Source: Treponema sp. (GTDB taxonomy: Bacteria > Spirochaetota > Spirochaetia > Treponematales > Breznakiellaceae). Taken from it: a stretch of 64,000 nucleotides of DNA. Below, one piece after another: positions 1-8,365 of this stretch (positions within the stretch are counted from its first letter, which is position 1; each line of letters begins with the position of its first letter). Location: contig JAIRUQ010000013.1 in NCBI GenBank assembly GCA_031254315.1, positions 1-64,000 on the forward strand, in the 5' to 3' direction. Both the position numbers and the translations under genes were made by a program. The notes beneath the pieces are model-generated. The model did no database searches and was not told the origin of the DNA. It was given only the letters and a program-made list of their open reading frames with translations.

Positions 1-479
1 CTGCGGTGGGTGCTTGCGTTGGTAAACGGCTTATCGCCGTAAAATTTTTCTATGACGGGGTCGGTAAAAACGATAGGATCGGACATTAAAGTTATGGGGA
101 AAACGGCGGTAATTACGCCTTTGTTTGCCGCGTTGGTAGTTTCCGCCCCGTCAACCTTAAAGAAGCCGGCTTTTACGCCTTTCAGGGTAAACCCTTTTTT
201 AGCCTTCAGGGTGATGGTGGCGGTGTAAACCGTATCCATCTTAAAGGTGTCATTGTCAGGCTTAGGTTCCCAGCCTACCGTTCCGGTGTACTGCGCCGTT
301 CCGACAATTTCCGTTACCGGCGTTTCCCCGGCCACAGGGGCGGTAACGCCCTGAATGTCGGCCATGTTGATAACCTTACTAGGTTCGCTTTTTGTGTCAT
401 TGGGACAAGCCGCAAAGCCCAATGCGATTACCACCAAAAAGGTGACAGTCACTTTTTTCCTGAAAATGCTTGTTTTCAT
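1..479 (-). CDS. Partial lipoprotein with repeat-type beta domains (3' end beyond window)
   Basis: The frame opens at ATG 479 and runs off the left edge, so only about 159 N-terminal residues are visible. An AAGGAAGG ribosome site lies just upstream of the ATG. Residues 1-25 form a basic start, a hydrophobic core and a lipobox ending LGFAAC, so Cys25 should be lipidated and the protein exported to the inner or outer membrane surface. After a short polar linker comes a Val/Thr-rich unit containing PVAGETPVTE, TAQYTGTVGWEP and VYTATITLKAKKGFTLKGV. This unit resembles repeated extracellular modules I associate with large treponemal surface proteins, which are usually tandem. What is seen is the signal, lipobox and one unit; the rest of the architecture and the function are unknown. 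Confidence 0.75.
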   Translation of the reverse strand, partial: MKTSIFRKKVTVTFLVVIALGFAACPNDTKSEPSKVINMADIQGVTAPVAGETPVTEIVGTAQYTGTVGWEPKPDNDTFKMDTVYTATITLKAKKGFTLKGVKAGFFKVDGAETTNAANKGVITAVFPITLMSDPIVFTDPVIEKFYGDKPFTNASTHR

Positions 480-561
480 ACTTCCTTCCTTTGAAATGCT
501 ATTTTTTTCGTGTGAAACAGTATTCCATTGTGATTTATAACCCTAGTCTTTGCGGAAAGAT

Positions 562-611
562 ATAGTCATTTATGATGATTTTGCATGAAATGGCATAGTC
601 ATTTATGATGA
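562..611. repeat. Two 17-bp direct repeats 33 bp apart, upstream of the lipoprotein gene
   Basis: ATAGTCATTTATGATGA occurs at 562-578 and again, identical, at 595-611. Each copy contains TCATTTATGA, a small palindrome. The spacing is about three helical turns and the pair lies 83-132 bp upstream of the lipoprotein start at 479. This fits a pair of operator half-sites for a dimeric regulator, but no regulator is identified. Confidence 0.45.
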
Positions 612-621
612 GACGGCTAAA

Positions 622-654
622 AAAGGCTCCCGGCGGTCATTTTCCTGGGCCTTT
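622..654 (-). terminator. Possible imperfect terminator hairpin after the 61-residue gene
   Basis: AAAGGCTCCCGG (622-633) can pair imperfectly with CCTGGGCCTTT (644-654). It lies about 30 bp beyond the stop codon of the small minus-strand gene. The stem has mismatches and only short A/T flanks, so this is a weak call. Confidence 0.25.
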
Positions 655-681
655 GCGTTATAGATATTCCTGCGGTGTTGC

Positions 682-867
682 CTACGCCAAAACCGCTTTT
701 TTGGCAAGGTTTTCTTGGTGTATGGCTTTGCAGGCGGCAATATCTCTGGACAGTTCTTTTTTTTCTTCTTCAGTCAACTCCCTGCTGACAATCTGAATCT
801 CGTTGTTTTCAAGAGCTTCCATAAACTGGTCAAGGTCAACTTCTTCTTTTGTGTCCAAGTTATACAT
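682..867 (-). CDS. Small acidic protein, second gene of a two-gene module
   Basis: This 61-residue protein has no recognised family. It is highly charged (about 15 Glu/Asp), probably helical, and carries LTEEEKKELSRDIAACKAIHQ in its second half. The start at 867 is supported by a strong AGGAGG site 8 bp upstream. It follows the GNAT-like gene by only 15 bp on the same strand, so the two are very likely one transcript. A small acidic partner next to a GNAT-like protein recalls toxin-antitoxin pairs, but gene order here (large protein first) is not the classic one and no DNA-binding motif is visible. Function unknown; expression and pairing are the supported parts. Confidence 0.6.
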   Translation of the reverse strand: MYNLDTKEEVDLDQFMEALENNEIQIVSRELTEEEKKELSRDIAACKAIHQENLAKKAVLA

Positions 868-882
868 ACCTGTTTCCTCCTG

Positions 883-1386
883 TTAAAAATATTTATCTGT
901 TAAGTTCTGCGCATCCGTTTCAAAAATAGCCATTCTGTTACCTCCGAGATGTACCGCACCCAGCGTTTTTTCATAATGGGAAATTAGGGCGGTTTTAGCG
1001 TCAAAAGCGATAACCCCGTCAAAGCCATAATCCTTTGATAATTTACAGCCGTAAGCGGTCAAGTTACCGCAAACCCCGATATATTTCTTTCCTTTGCCGA
1101 TGTTATTCGGCGCGTTTTCTATGAGGTACATAAACACATGATCTTCCATTTTTTTCAGCGACACTAAGCCTTGTATGGCTTGCGGTTCTTTTTCTATAAC
1201 GAGTTTATACACTTGATGTTCAGGTTCGGAAAGCTCCTGTTTCCAGTCAAAAAGCCAGCCGTTTTTTATGACGGTTTCTTTCAAGTCTGCTTGCGTTACC
1301 AGTAAAACAAGGGTGTCAAGAGATTTACCCGTTTCGGCGTTTTCGATTGATTCGGTGATTTTGTCTATTTCAAAATCAAGTTCCAT
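883..1386 (-). CDS. GNAT-like acetyltransferase-fold protein, first gene of a two-gene module
   Basis: The protein has 167 residues. The C-terminal half holds KKYIGVCGNLTAYGCKLS, FDGVIAFDAKT, LISHYEKTLGA and NRMAIFETDA, an arrangement (helix, strand, helix, closing strand) that I recognise from a family of short GNAT-fold proteins of unknown substrate found in many gut bacteria. No classic acetyl-CoA pyrophosphate loop of the R/Q-x-x-G-x-G/A type is obvious, so activity is uncertain. There is no signal peptide. It has a good promoter whose -10 box ends 6 bp before the ATG, so the message may be leaderless. A 61-residue protein is encoded 15 bp downstream. What is known is family resemblance only; the reaction is not known. 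Confidence 0.65.
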   Translation of the reverse strand: MELDFEIDKITESIENAETGKSLDTLVLLVTQADLKETVIKNGWLFDWKQELSEPEHQVYKLVIEKEPQAIQGLVSLKKMEDHVFMYLIENAPNNIGKGKKYIGVCGNLTAYGCKLSKDYGFDGVIAFDAKTALISHYEKTLGAVHLGGNRMAIFETDAQNLTDKYF

Positions 1387-1392
1387 GCCTAC

Positions 1393-1421
1393 AGTATACC
1401 GAATTTCTCATTCTTGCGCAA
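1393..1421 (-). promoter_or_regulatory. Sigma70-type promoter directly abutting the GNAT-like start
   Basis: On the minus strand TTGCGC (1416-1421) and TATACT (1393-1398) are separated by 17 bp. Only six bases lie between the -10 box and the ATG at 1386, so transcription should begin at or beside the start codon. No ribosome-binding site fits between them. Confidence 0.65.
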
Positions 1422-1565
1422 CGAGTTGTGAACAAGGCAAAACCGTTCCGAAAGTACCTGCAAAGATAACAGTTACCAAATTTTCATAGTGCTGACTTGA
1501 CCGAGACACCACTACATATGGTGTACCATGTCGCATAACACCACTAGACAAATTTGGTATCAGCT

Positions 1566-1625
1566 ACCGTTGCGTGCCCGTTAGCCTGAGTAGCGCGCCG
1601 TGAAGATGCATGGCGCTTGCTCGAG
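1566..1625. repeat. Partial R4 repeat
   Basis: Read on the minus strand this stretch contains GGCGCGCTACTCAGGCTAA, which matches the left end of the longer R4 copies at 38147-38268 and 8177-8300. The rest of the element is missing. It sits between two minus-strand genes, in a 376-bp gap that otherwise holds only R1 material and a small palindrome near 1513-1531. Confidence 0.5.
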
Positions 1626-1639
1626 AACTTGAAATTTTG

Positions 1640-1760
1640 AGAAAAAGGTCAACTAATTAAACGAATTAAGATGAATAAATACTTAAAAGAGAAAAGATCA
1701 ACGAATTGCGCGAATAAAACGAATTAAGACGAATGCTTAAGAAGAAAAGGGCAACAAATT
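1640..1760. repeat. R1 repeat, two direct half-copies
   Basis: Two consecutive degenerate copies of the pattern GATCAACGAATTGCGCGAAT...AACGAATTAAGACGAAT...CTTAAG are visible, the second better conserved. They end at the stop codon of the LPLW-tailed gene. R1 is also found at 6641-6750, 9490-9575 and 15856-16036. Confidence 0.7.
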
Positions 1761-1762
1761 AC

Positions 1763-2905
1763 TCACCTTTTTCGCTTCACGATAAACAGCACTACGCCGC
1801 CAGCCAGCACAACCACACCGCCTATAATAGCAATTAACGCCCACAATGGAAGTGATTGTGAAGATTTGCCGCTTTGAATAAAATCGTCTGCTTGGCTTAA
1901 TCCAGCGGCGGCATTATCGGTATTCAGAAGAGGATAGTTTTCCTCAATGGTACGGTTGAGGGCTGAGTCATTTGACCTATCAAGAGGATGCGGATAGTCC
2001 ATGCTACCGTCCGCTCGGCGTGGCCAGAAAGTTATTTTTGACAAATCATATGGTGCATAGTTAGTGGGATGGGTGTTGTAATGATCAAGGTAATAAATAA
2101 TCCCCCCTATTTGTTGTCTTATTTCAAAATCAACAAGGGCATACGTTGTACAATATGTTTTATCAATTGCGGCTATGTCTTCTTTGTAATAGACATCAAG
2201 ATAATCGCCGTCAATGACAAAATACAGGTACAAAACAGTGCCTCTTCTCCGTTCGGGTAAATTTATCTTCATGCTTCGGAGTAGGGTGTCCCATAAATAG
2301 TCAGGGATCTGTGTATTCCATGTTACCGTAACACAATATCCGTCTTGAATATGTTCGATCCGTCTAATCCAGAATTGATCACGAATTAACCCGCCGATAG
2401 ATATAGTACCCTGCGTTATCACCAATGAATACTCAAACGCACCTACTTCATACCATTGTATGACTGACTCATTTGCTCTTATGTCATCAACATGTCGTTG
2501 TTCATGTGGTATTATTATGTCCCTGTTTCCTGTACGCATTACATCGAGAAAATAAGCGTTTATCCAAATTTTTGATTGCGGATCGGCACTTGTCAGAAAA
2601 GTCTCGTCAAATATTTCTTCGGTGTCTTTTGCGGTAAAAGTATTAGCGGCTATATAATAGCTTGTGTTTCCAAAAATGATACTGGTATGAGCAAAACTTG
2701 GAATCCCGTTTACTTCACCACGGTAAGGCGCAGGTACACTTGAGATAAGAGAACCTTTGGGGATTATTATTGTTGCTCTGGAATCTGTTAGAGGGGGGCT
2801 ATTCCATACAGGGGTGTCTTCCAAAATACGGAATAAATCTTCTGATAATACTAGCTGAGTAACGGCAGACAATAATATAACCATCATAAATATCCTTTTC
2901 AACAT
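1763..2905 (-). CDS. Secreted protein with C-terminal LPLW membrane tail (paralogue of 37000-38091)
   Basis: About 380 residues. The N-terminus is a signal peptide (hydrophobic core MMVILLSAVTQLVLS), followed by a long soluble region rich in aromatic and beta-forming residues and with no family I recognise. The C-terminus has the order FIQSGKSSQ, LPLWALIAIIGG, a hydrophobic span, then KRKR. This is either a stop-transfer anchor or a sorting signal of the motif-helix-basic type. The tail and the preceding RRADGSxDY motif are shared with the protein at 37000-38091, while the rest differs widely. An ATG at 2911 is also possible, but AAGGAG is spaced better for 2905. Function is unknown; a surface or periplasmic location is inferred. 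Confidence 0.75.
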   Translation of the reverse strand: MLKRIFMMVILLSAVTQLVLSEDLFRILEDTPVWNSPPLTDSRATIIIPKGSLISSVPAPYRGEVNGIPSFAHTSIIFGNTSYYIAANTFTAKDTEEIFDETFLTSADPQSKIWINAYFLDVMRTGNRDIIIPHEQRHVDDIRANESVIQWYEVGAFEYSLVITQGTISIGGLIRDQFWIRRIEHIQDGYCVTVTWNTQIPDYLWDTLLRSMKINLPERRRGTVLYLYFVIDGDYLDVYYKEDIAAIDKTYCTTYALVDFEIRQQIGGIIYYLDHYNTHPTNYAPYDLSKITFWPRRADGSMDYPHPLDRSNDSALNRTIEENYPLLNTDNAAAGLSQADDFIQSGKSSQSLPLWALIAIIGGVVVLAGGVVLFIVKRKR

Positions 2906-3258
2906 AATCATCTCTCCTTGTATTCATCGTCATGATCAAACGGATTAAGTGTTGTACATATTGACCCACTTCAACCGAAATCTCTGAAAGATGCGTCAAT
3001 AAATACAACTTGTTTTCATGATCATTTTTTATGATAAGTAACCTGCCATATACTTGTCCACCATTATAATTATCTGCTTCAATATTTCCTTGCCAAGTAA
3101 CTGCCCATACTGTACCATATATATCATGACTGCCCTTCAGCCGTCAATGTTTGGTAGGGATTAACCTTTTTTGGTTTTTGTTGTTATATATATGTAACCC
3201 CTAAAAACCCCGGTTGGGTTTTTAGAAGTTCCCTATATAAAGAGGTTTTCTGAAAACA
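2906..3258. other. Intergenic region between divergent genes
   Basis: This 353-bp AT-rich gap separates the divergent LPLW-tailed gene and the export operon. TCATGATCA occurs twice, at 2930-2938 and 3016-3024, and a perfect hairpin lies at 3201-3225. I see no convincing open frame, tRNA or strong promoter pair; promoters for both directions must lie here. Confidence 0.5.
3201..3225. terminator. Perfect 10-bp hairpin upstream of the export operon
   Basis: CTAAAAACCC (3201-3210) and GGGTTTTTAG (3216-3225) are exact inverted repeats around the loop CGGTT. The loop is the same as in the hairpin at 10597-10633. There is no long T tract after it on either strand. It lies 33 bp before the ATG at 3259, so in the transcript it would be either a leader structure or, if transcription begins later, an operator-like element. 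Confidence 0.5.
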
Positions 3259-4563
3259 ATGAAAAAGGACATAAAACAACTGCCGGTTCTCTGCCTTCTG
3301 CTCTTGCTCCTTTGTGTGTCGTGTTCGGGGAAAAAGAGCGGAACAGCGTCCTACGAGTTTACCACTATACAGCGTGGAACGCTGGAGCGTACGGTTTCGT
3401 CAAGCGGGACGATTAACCCGGTCGCTACGGTCAGGGTTTTGCCCCGAATGAGCGGCAAAGTAGAAAGAGTCTATGTCGATTACAACGCCACTGTAAAAAG
3501 AGGGGATGTTCTCGCCCAGCTAAATACCGATATGCTCCGTCTTCAAAGGGACCAAAAGCAGGCGTCTGTTCAAAAGGCGCGCGCCAATTATGAATTACAG
3601 CTGATCAGTTACCAAAATCAGGAAGTCCTTGCCGAAAGGGGGCTTATTTCCGAGTATGAGCTTAGAACAAGCAGAACTACCCTCAATAATCAAAGGGCTG
3701 ATCTCGCTGTCGAAGAGGCGAATTTAAGGGTTATCGAAACAGAGATAAATCAATACGCGTTTATAACGTCTCCGATAGACGGGATTGTGCTTGACCGTAA
3801 TATCAATGTCGGAGATACGGTCGTGGATTCTTCAAGCAATAATTCAAGCAGTATTTTTACCATTGCCGAAAACCTGCGTGAGATGCAAATTGAGGCGATG
3901 ATAGGAGAGATTGATGTTGCTTCCATACACAAGGATCAGGCGGTGCGTTTTACCCTTGAGAGCCTTCCGGGGCGCAGATTTTCAGGCGTTGTAGATACAC
4001 TGCGGATGGTTCCTGTTGTGTCGAATAACGTGGTTTCCTATACGGTAATTATCAATGTTGAAAACCGTGACGGCTCTTTGCTTCCGGGTATGACATGCGC
4101 CGTGGATTTTATCGTAGAGCGAAGCGAGGATGTTCTTTTGGTTGCTAACGCGGCTCTGCGATACCAGCCTACAACACTGGATGAGGAAATAATTTCCGAT
4201 ATGGTTTTTATAGCAAGCCTTGAAAATATGCCGGAAGAGAGAAGAGAGGCGGCGATTTCAGCGAGGGAACAGCAGAAGGAACAAGCCTCACAGCAGAGAC
4301 AGCAGACTAATACAGGCGGCGGGCTTACAGGTCTTATGATGCCTCAGACAGGTATGAGACCGAACAGACCTTCCAATCAAAGTCAGGGAGGAGAGCAGAG
4401 ACGCACCCAAGCTGTTGTTATGCGAAATATATGGTTTTTTAACAGTGAAGGCAAACTTGACGTAATTCAGGTACGCACAGGAATAAGCAATGGTTCGTCT
4501 ACGGAAGTTTTTTTACCGGAAGAGTTTGAAGGACTGCAAGTGATTCTGCGGGAGAAGATTTAG
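3259..4563 (+). CDS. MacA/HlyD-type periplasmic adaptor lipoprotein
   Basis: The 434-residue protein is the periplasmic adaptor of a tripartite ABC export system. A hydrophobic N-terminus ends in LCVSC, so Cys22 is the likely lipidation site. Then come a biotinyl-lipoyl-like half (RVLPRMSGKVERVYVDYN), a coiled-coil hairpin (about residues 95-165), the second lipoyl half (FITSPIDGIVLDRNINVGD) and beta-barrel and membrane-proximal domains. A Gln/Asn-rich insert at about residues 335-385 is unusual for the family. The stop codon overlaps the next gene start by one base, and ATPase, permease and outer-membrane channel follow directly. The family exports macrolides, peptides or lipoproteins; the substrate here cannot be told. 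Confidence 0.9.
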   Translation: MKKDIKQLPVLCLLLLLLCVSCSGKKSGTASYEFTTIQRGTLERTVSSSGTINPVATVRVLPRMSGKVERVYVDYNATVKRGDVLAQLNTDMLRLQRDQKQASVQKARANYELQLISYQNQEVLAERGLISEYELRTSRTTLNNQRADLAVEEANLRVIETEINQYAFITSPIDGIVLDRNINVGDTVVDSSSNNSSSIFTIAENLREMQIEAMIGEIDVASIHKDQAVRFTLESLPGRRFSGVVDTLRMVPVVSNNVVSYTVIINVENRDGSLLPGMTCAVDFIVERSEDVLLVANAALRYQPTTLDEEIISDMVFIASLENMPEERREAAISAREQQKEQASQQRQQTNTGGGLTGLMMPQTGMRPNRPSNQSQGGEQRRTQAVVMRNIWFFNSEGKLDVIQVRTGISNGSSTEVFLPEEFEGLQVILREKI

Positions 4564-5384
4564 TGTCTGTTATTGAGATGCGCCAAATAAAGCGCGAATA
4601 CCGAATGGAGGTAAAAAAGAAGAAATCATCGTCAAAAGAGGATAACGCTGTTGTTGTCCGAGCCCTTCGCGGCGTTGATTTCTCTGCGCAGACCGGAGAA
4701 TTTATTTCTGTAATGGGACCTTCAGGCTCCGGCAAATCAACATTGATGAATATTATCGGCTGTCTGGACAAACCTTCAGGCGGAACTTATGTGTTAGACG
4801 GCATAGAAACCTCTACTTCGGATTCAGATACTTTCGCTTTTATAAGAAATATAAAAATTGGTTTTGTGTTTCAGTCTTTTAACTTACTTGCCCGAACCAC
4901 CGCGCTTGAAAATGTAGAGTTACCGCTCTTTTACCGCCAAAAGAAAAAAGGCGAAAAGCGCAAATTATTCGGAAGTGAAGCCGCAGTTCGCAAAGAGAAA
5001 GCAATGACCGCTTTAAAAGATGTCGGTCTTGAACAGCGCATGGATCACTTTCCTTCACAGCTTTCGGGCGGACAACAACAGCGTGTCGCCATAGCGAGGG
5101 CGATGGTAAATGATCCCGCTTTTATTCTTGCCGATGAGCCTACAGGAAACCTTGATACAGGCATGACGCTGGAAATTATGGGGCTTTTTCAACAGTTAAA
5201 CGACATGGGCAAGACAATTATAATGGTAACGCACGAGCCGGAACTCGCGGCGTACACAAAGCGCATTATTACCCTGCGCGACGGACAGCTTGTCTCCGAT
5301 AAACAGGTTACAGATCGGCGAAGCGCTGTAACTGATCTCGCTCAGTGGAAAAAAGACCACGCCCTCTTAGCGGAGGAAGAATGA
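4563..5384 (+). CDS. MacB/LolD-type ABC transporter ATPase
   Basis: This 273-residue ATPase energises the export complex. Visible motifs are Walker [10 protein letters not shown], the Q-loop in FVFQSFNLL, the signature [14 protein letters not shown], Walker [12 protein letters not shown] and the switch histidine in MVTHEPE. The start is a GTG at 4563 that shares its G with the upstream stop codon and has GGAGAAG in front; an ATG at 4578 is an alternative. A lysine-rich insert lies near residues 115-130 after the Q-loop. In E. coli MacB the ATPase is fused to the permease, whereas here they are two genes, as in LolCDE-like and many Gram-positive systems. The end overlaps the permease start as ATGA. 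Confidence 0.93.
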   Translation: MSVIEMRQIKREYRMEVKKKKSSSKEDNAVVVRALRGVDFSAQTGEFISVMGPSGSGKSTLMNIIGCLDKPSGGTYVLDGIETSTSDSDTFAFIRNIKIGFVFQSFNLLARTTALENVELPLFYRQKKKGEKRKLFGSEAAVRKEKAMTALKDVGLEQRMDHFPSQLSGGQQQRVAIARAMVNDPAFILADEPTGNLDTGMTLEIMGLFQQLNDMGKTIIMVTHEPELAAYTKRIITLRDGQLVSDKQVTDRRSAVTDLAQWKKDHALLAEEE

Positions 5385-6598
5385 ACGTTTTACAACTTTT
5401 GCATACCTGTATTCGCTCTATCCTTCGCAACCGCATGAGAAGTCTTCTTACATCGTTAGGCGTTATTATCGGCGTTGGCTCTGTAATAATTATGGTCGCC
5501 CTTGGCGAAGGCTCACAACAGGCGATTGAAGAGCGAATTACCGCTATGGGGACAAATTTATTGCAAATAACGTACCGCAGGCAGTCGGCTCGCAGTGGTC
5601 AGCAGGTTCTTATACGGGCAAGTTCTTTTAGCAAGAATGACATTGAAAAACTAAAGAATGAATCAAGTTATGCCACTGCGATTTCCGGTGTTGTTCAGTC
5701 AAACGCAAATGTGATTGGCGCAGACGGAAACGTTCAAGTTTCGGTTCAGGGCGTTGAGCCTGATTTTTTCATTGCCCGAAACTGGAACATTGGAGAGGGC
5801 GATATCTTTGATGAATACGATTTGCAGACAAGAAGCAGGGTAGCGGTGCTTGGAACCACCACGGCAAAAACCCTTTATGGAAACTCCTCTGCCGCGTTGG
5901 GACAGCAGATGCGAATAGGGAACGTCTATTTTAACATTATAGGCATTTTGGAAAGCAAGGGCGCCGGAATGGCGGGCAACGATCAGGACGAAATTGTCTT
6001 TGTTCCGCTGGACACCGCGATGACACGGCTTAACAATTCGCGTAACATCAATATGATAGTGATAAGCGTTATCAGTAAGGATTACATGAGCGCGGCGCAA
6101 AAAGAAACCGAATTGATCCTACGCGAATCTCGCAATATTCCAGACGGGGTAAACGCCGATTTTAACGTGATGAATCAAGCCGACATGATAGAAATGGCGT
6201 CCGCTACATCAAAAACGCTTACAACATTGTTAGCCGCCATTGCGGGCGTTTCGCTTTTAGTAGGCGGAATCGGGATTATGAACATTATGCTGGTCTCTGT
6301 TACAGAGCGCACACGCGAAATAGGCATTCGCATGGCGGTAGGCGGCAGAAAACGTGATATACTTTTACAGTTTCTTACAGAGTCTGTAATTTTAAGTTTA
6401 ATGGGAGGGCTTCTTGGAATTGGCATGGCTTTCCTTGTGTGCCATATAATGTCGGTAATGGGAATTGCTACCGCTATAAATCCGCTAATTATAGCCATAT
6501 CGACCATTTTTGCCGCTCTTGTCGGCGTTATTTTCGGGTATTATCCCGCCTTAAAAGCGGCTCGTTTATACCCGATAGACGCATTGAGGTATGAGTGA
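5381..6598 (+). CDS. MacB/FtsX-type ABC permease
   Basis: 405 residues from the ATG at 5381, which follows GGAGGAAGA and overlaps the upstream stop codon (ATGA). An N-terminal membrane helix (LLTSLGVIIGVGSVIIMVALG) is followed by a large periplasmic MacB core domain (about residues 45-270) and the FtsX domain with three helices, including the conserved ERTREIGIRMAVGGRKRDI coupling segment and the terminal PALKAARLYPIDALRYE. Such permeases use ATP to move the adaptor mechanically instead of carrying substrate across the inner membrane. Together with the flanking adaptor, ATPase and TolC-like genes it forms a complete tripartite exporter. Confidence 0.93.
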   Translation: MNVLQLLHTCIRSILRNRMRSLLTSLGVIIGVGSVIIMVALGEGSQQAIEERITAMGTNLLQITYRRQSARSGQQVLIRASSFSKNDIEKLKNESSYATAISGVVQSNANVIGADGNVQVSVQGVEPDFFIARNWNIGEGDIFDEYDLQTRSRVAVLGTTTAKTLYGNSSAALGQQMRIGNVYFNIIGILESKGAGMAGNDQDEIVFVPLDTAMTRLNNSRNINMIVISVISKDYMSAAQKETELILRESRNIPDGVNADFNVMNQADMIEMASATSKTLTTLLAAIAGVSLLVGGIGIMNIMLVSVTERTREIGIRMAVGGRKRDILLQFLTESVILSLMGGLLGIGMAFLVCHIMSVMGIATAINPLIIAISTIFAALVGVIFGYYPALKAARLYPIDALRYE

Positions 6599-6606
6599 GG
6601 AACGTT

Positions 6607-8082
6607 ATGCACAAATTATACGGTCTTTTACAACATCGTAAATTTAAGAAGAGAGGATCAACGAATGAACACGAATTATACGAATTACACGAAAATATTA
6701 TTAGTTTTCATTCGTATAATTCGCGTAATTCGTTGACTCTTTTTCTTAAGTTGATGTTGTGTTTTTTATTTTTATTTGGCGTAAGTGTTGGGGCGTTCGC
6801 TCAGACCGTCAACCTTGAGCAGGCGAGGACGCTTGGACTTGCGAACTCGCGCTCATTGGCAAGATACGAACTCGCGATTCGAAGCAGTGTATTAGATGAA
6901 AGAAACCAGTTGTATTCGATGCTACCGCAAGTTTCTGCTGAATACAGGGCTTCAATGTATTATCTAAGGAATTGGGAATTTTTTAATCCGATTGATACAC
7001 TTTCCGCCTCAGCCGGTATCTCTATAACGCAAATAATTTTTCAGGGCGGAAAGAGTTTTATTCAAAGAGCTATTAGCGCAATCTCAACGGAGTCCGTAAG
7101 AAAGGACGCGCTCGCTGAGTATTTTAACGTCATCGACACTATTGATAACGCTTATTATGCGGTACTGGAAGCGTCGGCGGCTTTGGAAGCGGAAGAAACT
7201 TCACTTCAAGCCGCAAATATTGCCTCTTCAATCGCCGAGGTACGTTACGCGAGTGGAATGATAAATCAGGGCGATTATCTGCGCGCACTTGCGGACAAGG
7301 AGACGCGGGAGAACACGCGTAATCAGGCACGGCGCAATCTTGCCCTTACTCTAACAAGGTTTAAGACATTGACAGGCATTACAGAAACGGTAGAACTTGA
7401 ACAGATTGATTTTGCTTCTTATGAAGATATGATTTTGCGCCTTGCTTCAATTTCTGATGAAGAGGCGGACGCGTTATTTGAAAGATTTTGGAATATGCTG
7501 ACCGCCGCGAATCCCTCTCTTGCGAAGGCGGCTTTGAACAGCCAAAGGGCGGAAAGAAATCTTACACTTACAAAACGTGATTACGCCCCAACAATAAGCG
7601 CGACAATTTTTTCAGGCGATATTGGTTTTGTATCTCCCAATAACTTTAGCAATTCAGGTAGCGGCGGAATTAGTCTTACGGGAAGAATACCCATAGATTT
7701 TTGGGTTTTGAATAACCGTATTGAAAGGAGCGAGATTGCGCGCGATACATCCGTTCTGGAGTACACAAACACAGAAACTTCACTGGAACAGGAACTACGA
7801 AATTCCCTCTCAAATATTTTTTCTCAGGCTGGAAACGCTATTTCTTCACGCAGAACTCTTGAGTACACCGAAAGACACTTTGAGTATGTAATGGAACGTT
7901 ACAGACTTTTGCAAAGTTCAGTGTCCGATTTGAACGAAGCGACATCGCTTTATATTTCAAGCAGAAACAGTTTGAACAGAGCAAATTACAGTTTTCTGCA
8001 AAGTCTCTCAAAAATTCGCTCGTTATGCGCTATTGACGATGAGGATCAGCTTGTGAGTACTTTTGTAGGAAGTGGAGAGTAG
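6607..8082 (+). CDS. TolC-like outer-membrane efflux protein with a repeat in its 5' end
   Basis: The outer-membrane channel of the exporter. Two outer-membrane-efflux-protein repeats are visible: NLEQARTLGLANSRSLARYE at the start of the mature protein and the second unit around AANPSLAKAALNSQRAERN. ATG 6607 has GAGG six bases upstream; a GTG at 6595 overlaps the permease stop. From either start about 50 residues precede the hydrophobic signal core (LCFLFLFGVSVGAFAQ). Those residues are encoded by an R1 palindrome at 6641-6750 that keeps the frame open. An internal ATG at 6754 would give a normal signal peptide but has no ribosome site. Thus the channel call is sure, the N-terminus is not. 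Confidence 0.85.
   Translation: MHKLYGLLQHRKFKKRGSTNEHELYELHENIISFHSYNSRNSLTLFLKLMLCFLFLFGVSVGAFAQTVNLEQARTLGLANSRSLARYELAIRSSVLDERNQLYSMLPQVSAEYRASMYYLRNWEFFNPIDTLSASAGISITQIIFQGGKSFIQRAISAISTESVRKDALAEYFNVIDTIDNAYYAVLEASAALEAEETSLQAANIASSIAEVRYASGMINQGDYLRALADKETRENTRNQARRNLALTLTRFKTLTGITETVELEQIDFASYEDMILRLASISDEEADALFERFWNMLTAANPSLAKAALNSQRAERNLTLTKRDYAPTISATIFSGDIGFVSPNNFSNSGSGGISLTGRIPIDFWVLNNRIERSEIARDTSVLEYTNTETSLEQELRNSLSNIFSQAGNAISSRRTLEYTERHFEYVMERYRLLQSSVSDLNEATSLYISSRNSLNRANYSFLQSLSKIRSLCAIDDEDQLVSTFVGSGE
6641..6750. repeat. R1 palindromic repeat inside the TolC-like gene start
   Basis: The left arm runs from TTTAAGAAGAGAGGATCAAC and the right arm ends ATTCGTTGACTCTTTTTCTTAAG-like, with ATTATACGAATTACACGAA facing TTCGTATAATTCGCGTAATT in the middle. 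The element is an imperfect inverted repeat of about 110 bp and has no in-frame stop in the TolC frame. Confidence 0.8.
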
Positions 8083-8110
8083 GTGTTTGATGGAAATGTT
8101 TAAGAATTAA

Positions 8111-8176
8111 GAATTTTACCACGGAGGACACGGAGTTTTGATAAGAGTTCTTCCTCTTCCTCCGTGAAACTCCGTG
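8111..8176. repeat. R2 palindromic repeat (right outer arm missing)
   Basis: TTTTACCACGGAGGACACGG on the left faces TTCCTCCGTGAAACTCCGTG on the right. The outer left arm GGAAATGTTTAAGAATTAAG precedes it at about 8094. The right outer arm is replaced by R4 sequence. It lies in the 283-bp gap between the convergent TolC-like and aldo/keto reductase genes. Confidence 0.8.
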
Positions 8177-8300
8177 TACGGCGCACTGCGAGGACTAAAG
8201 CCCTCGCGCAGTGTTCGTCTAGTTAGCCTTTGTTGTGCGCCACGCCGTGTTAAATTGTTTATCCACACCGTTTTCACGGTGCATACTTGGGCGTGTGGTT
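8177..8300. repeat. R4 repeat
   Basis: GGCGCACTGC, GGACTAAAGCCCTCGCGC, TGTGCGCCACGCCGTG, CACACCGTTTTCACGGTG and GGGCGTGTGG occur in this order, as in the copies at 38147-38268 and, reversed, 36597-36715. Several nested hairpins are possible, followed by a T-rich stretch, so the element may serve as a two-way terminator for the convergent genes. Confidence 0.7.
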
Positions 8301-8365
8301 TTATTTTCTTCTAACATATCTTGAACGTTGACTTATATCAAGCATAGGCTCGTTTGAGAGGTTCC

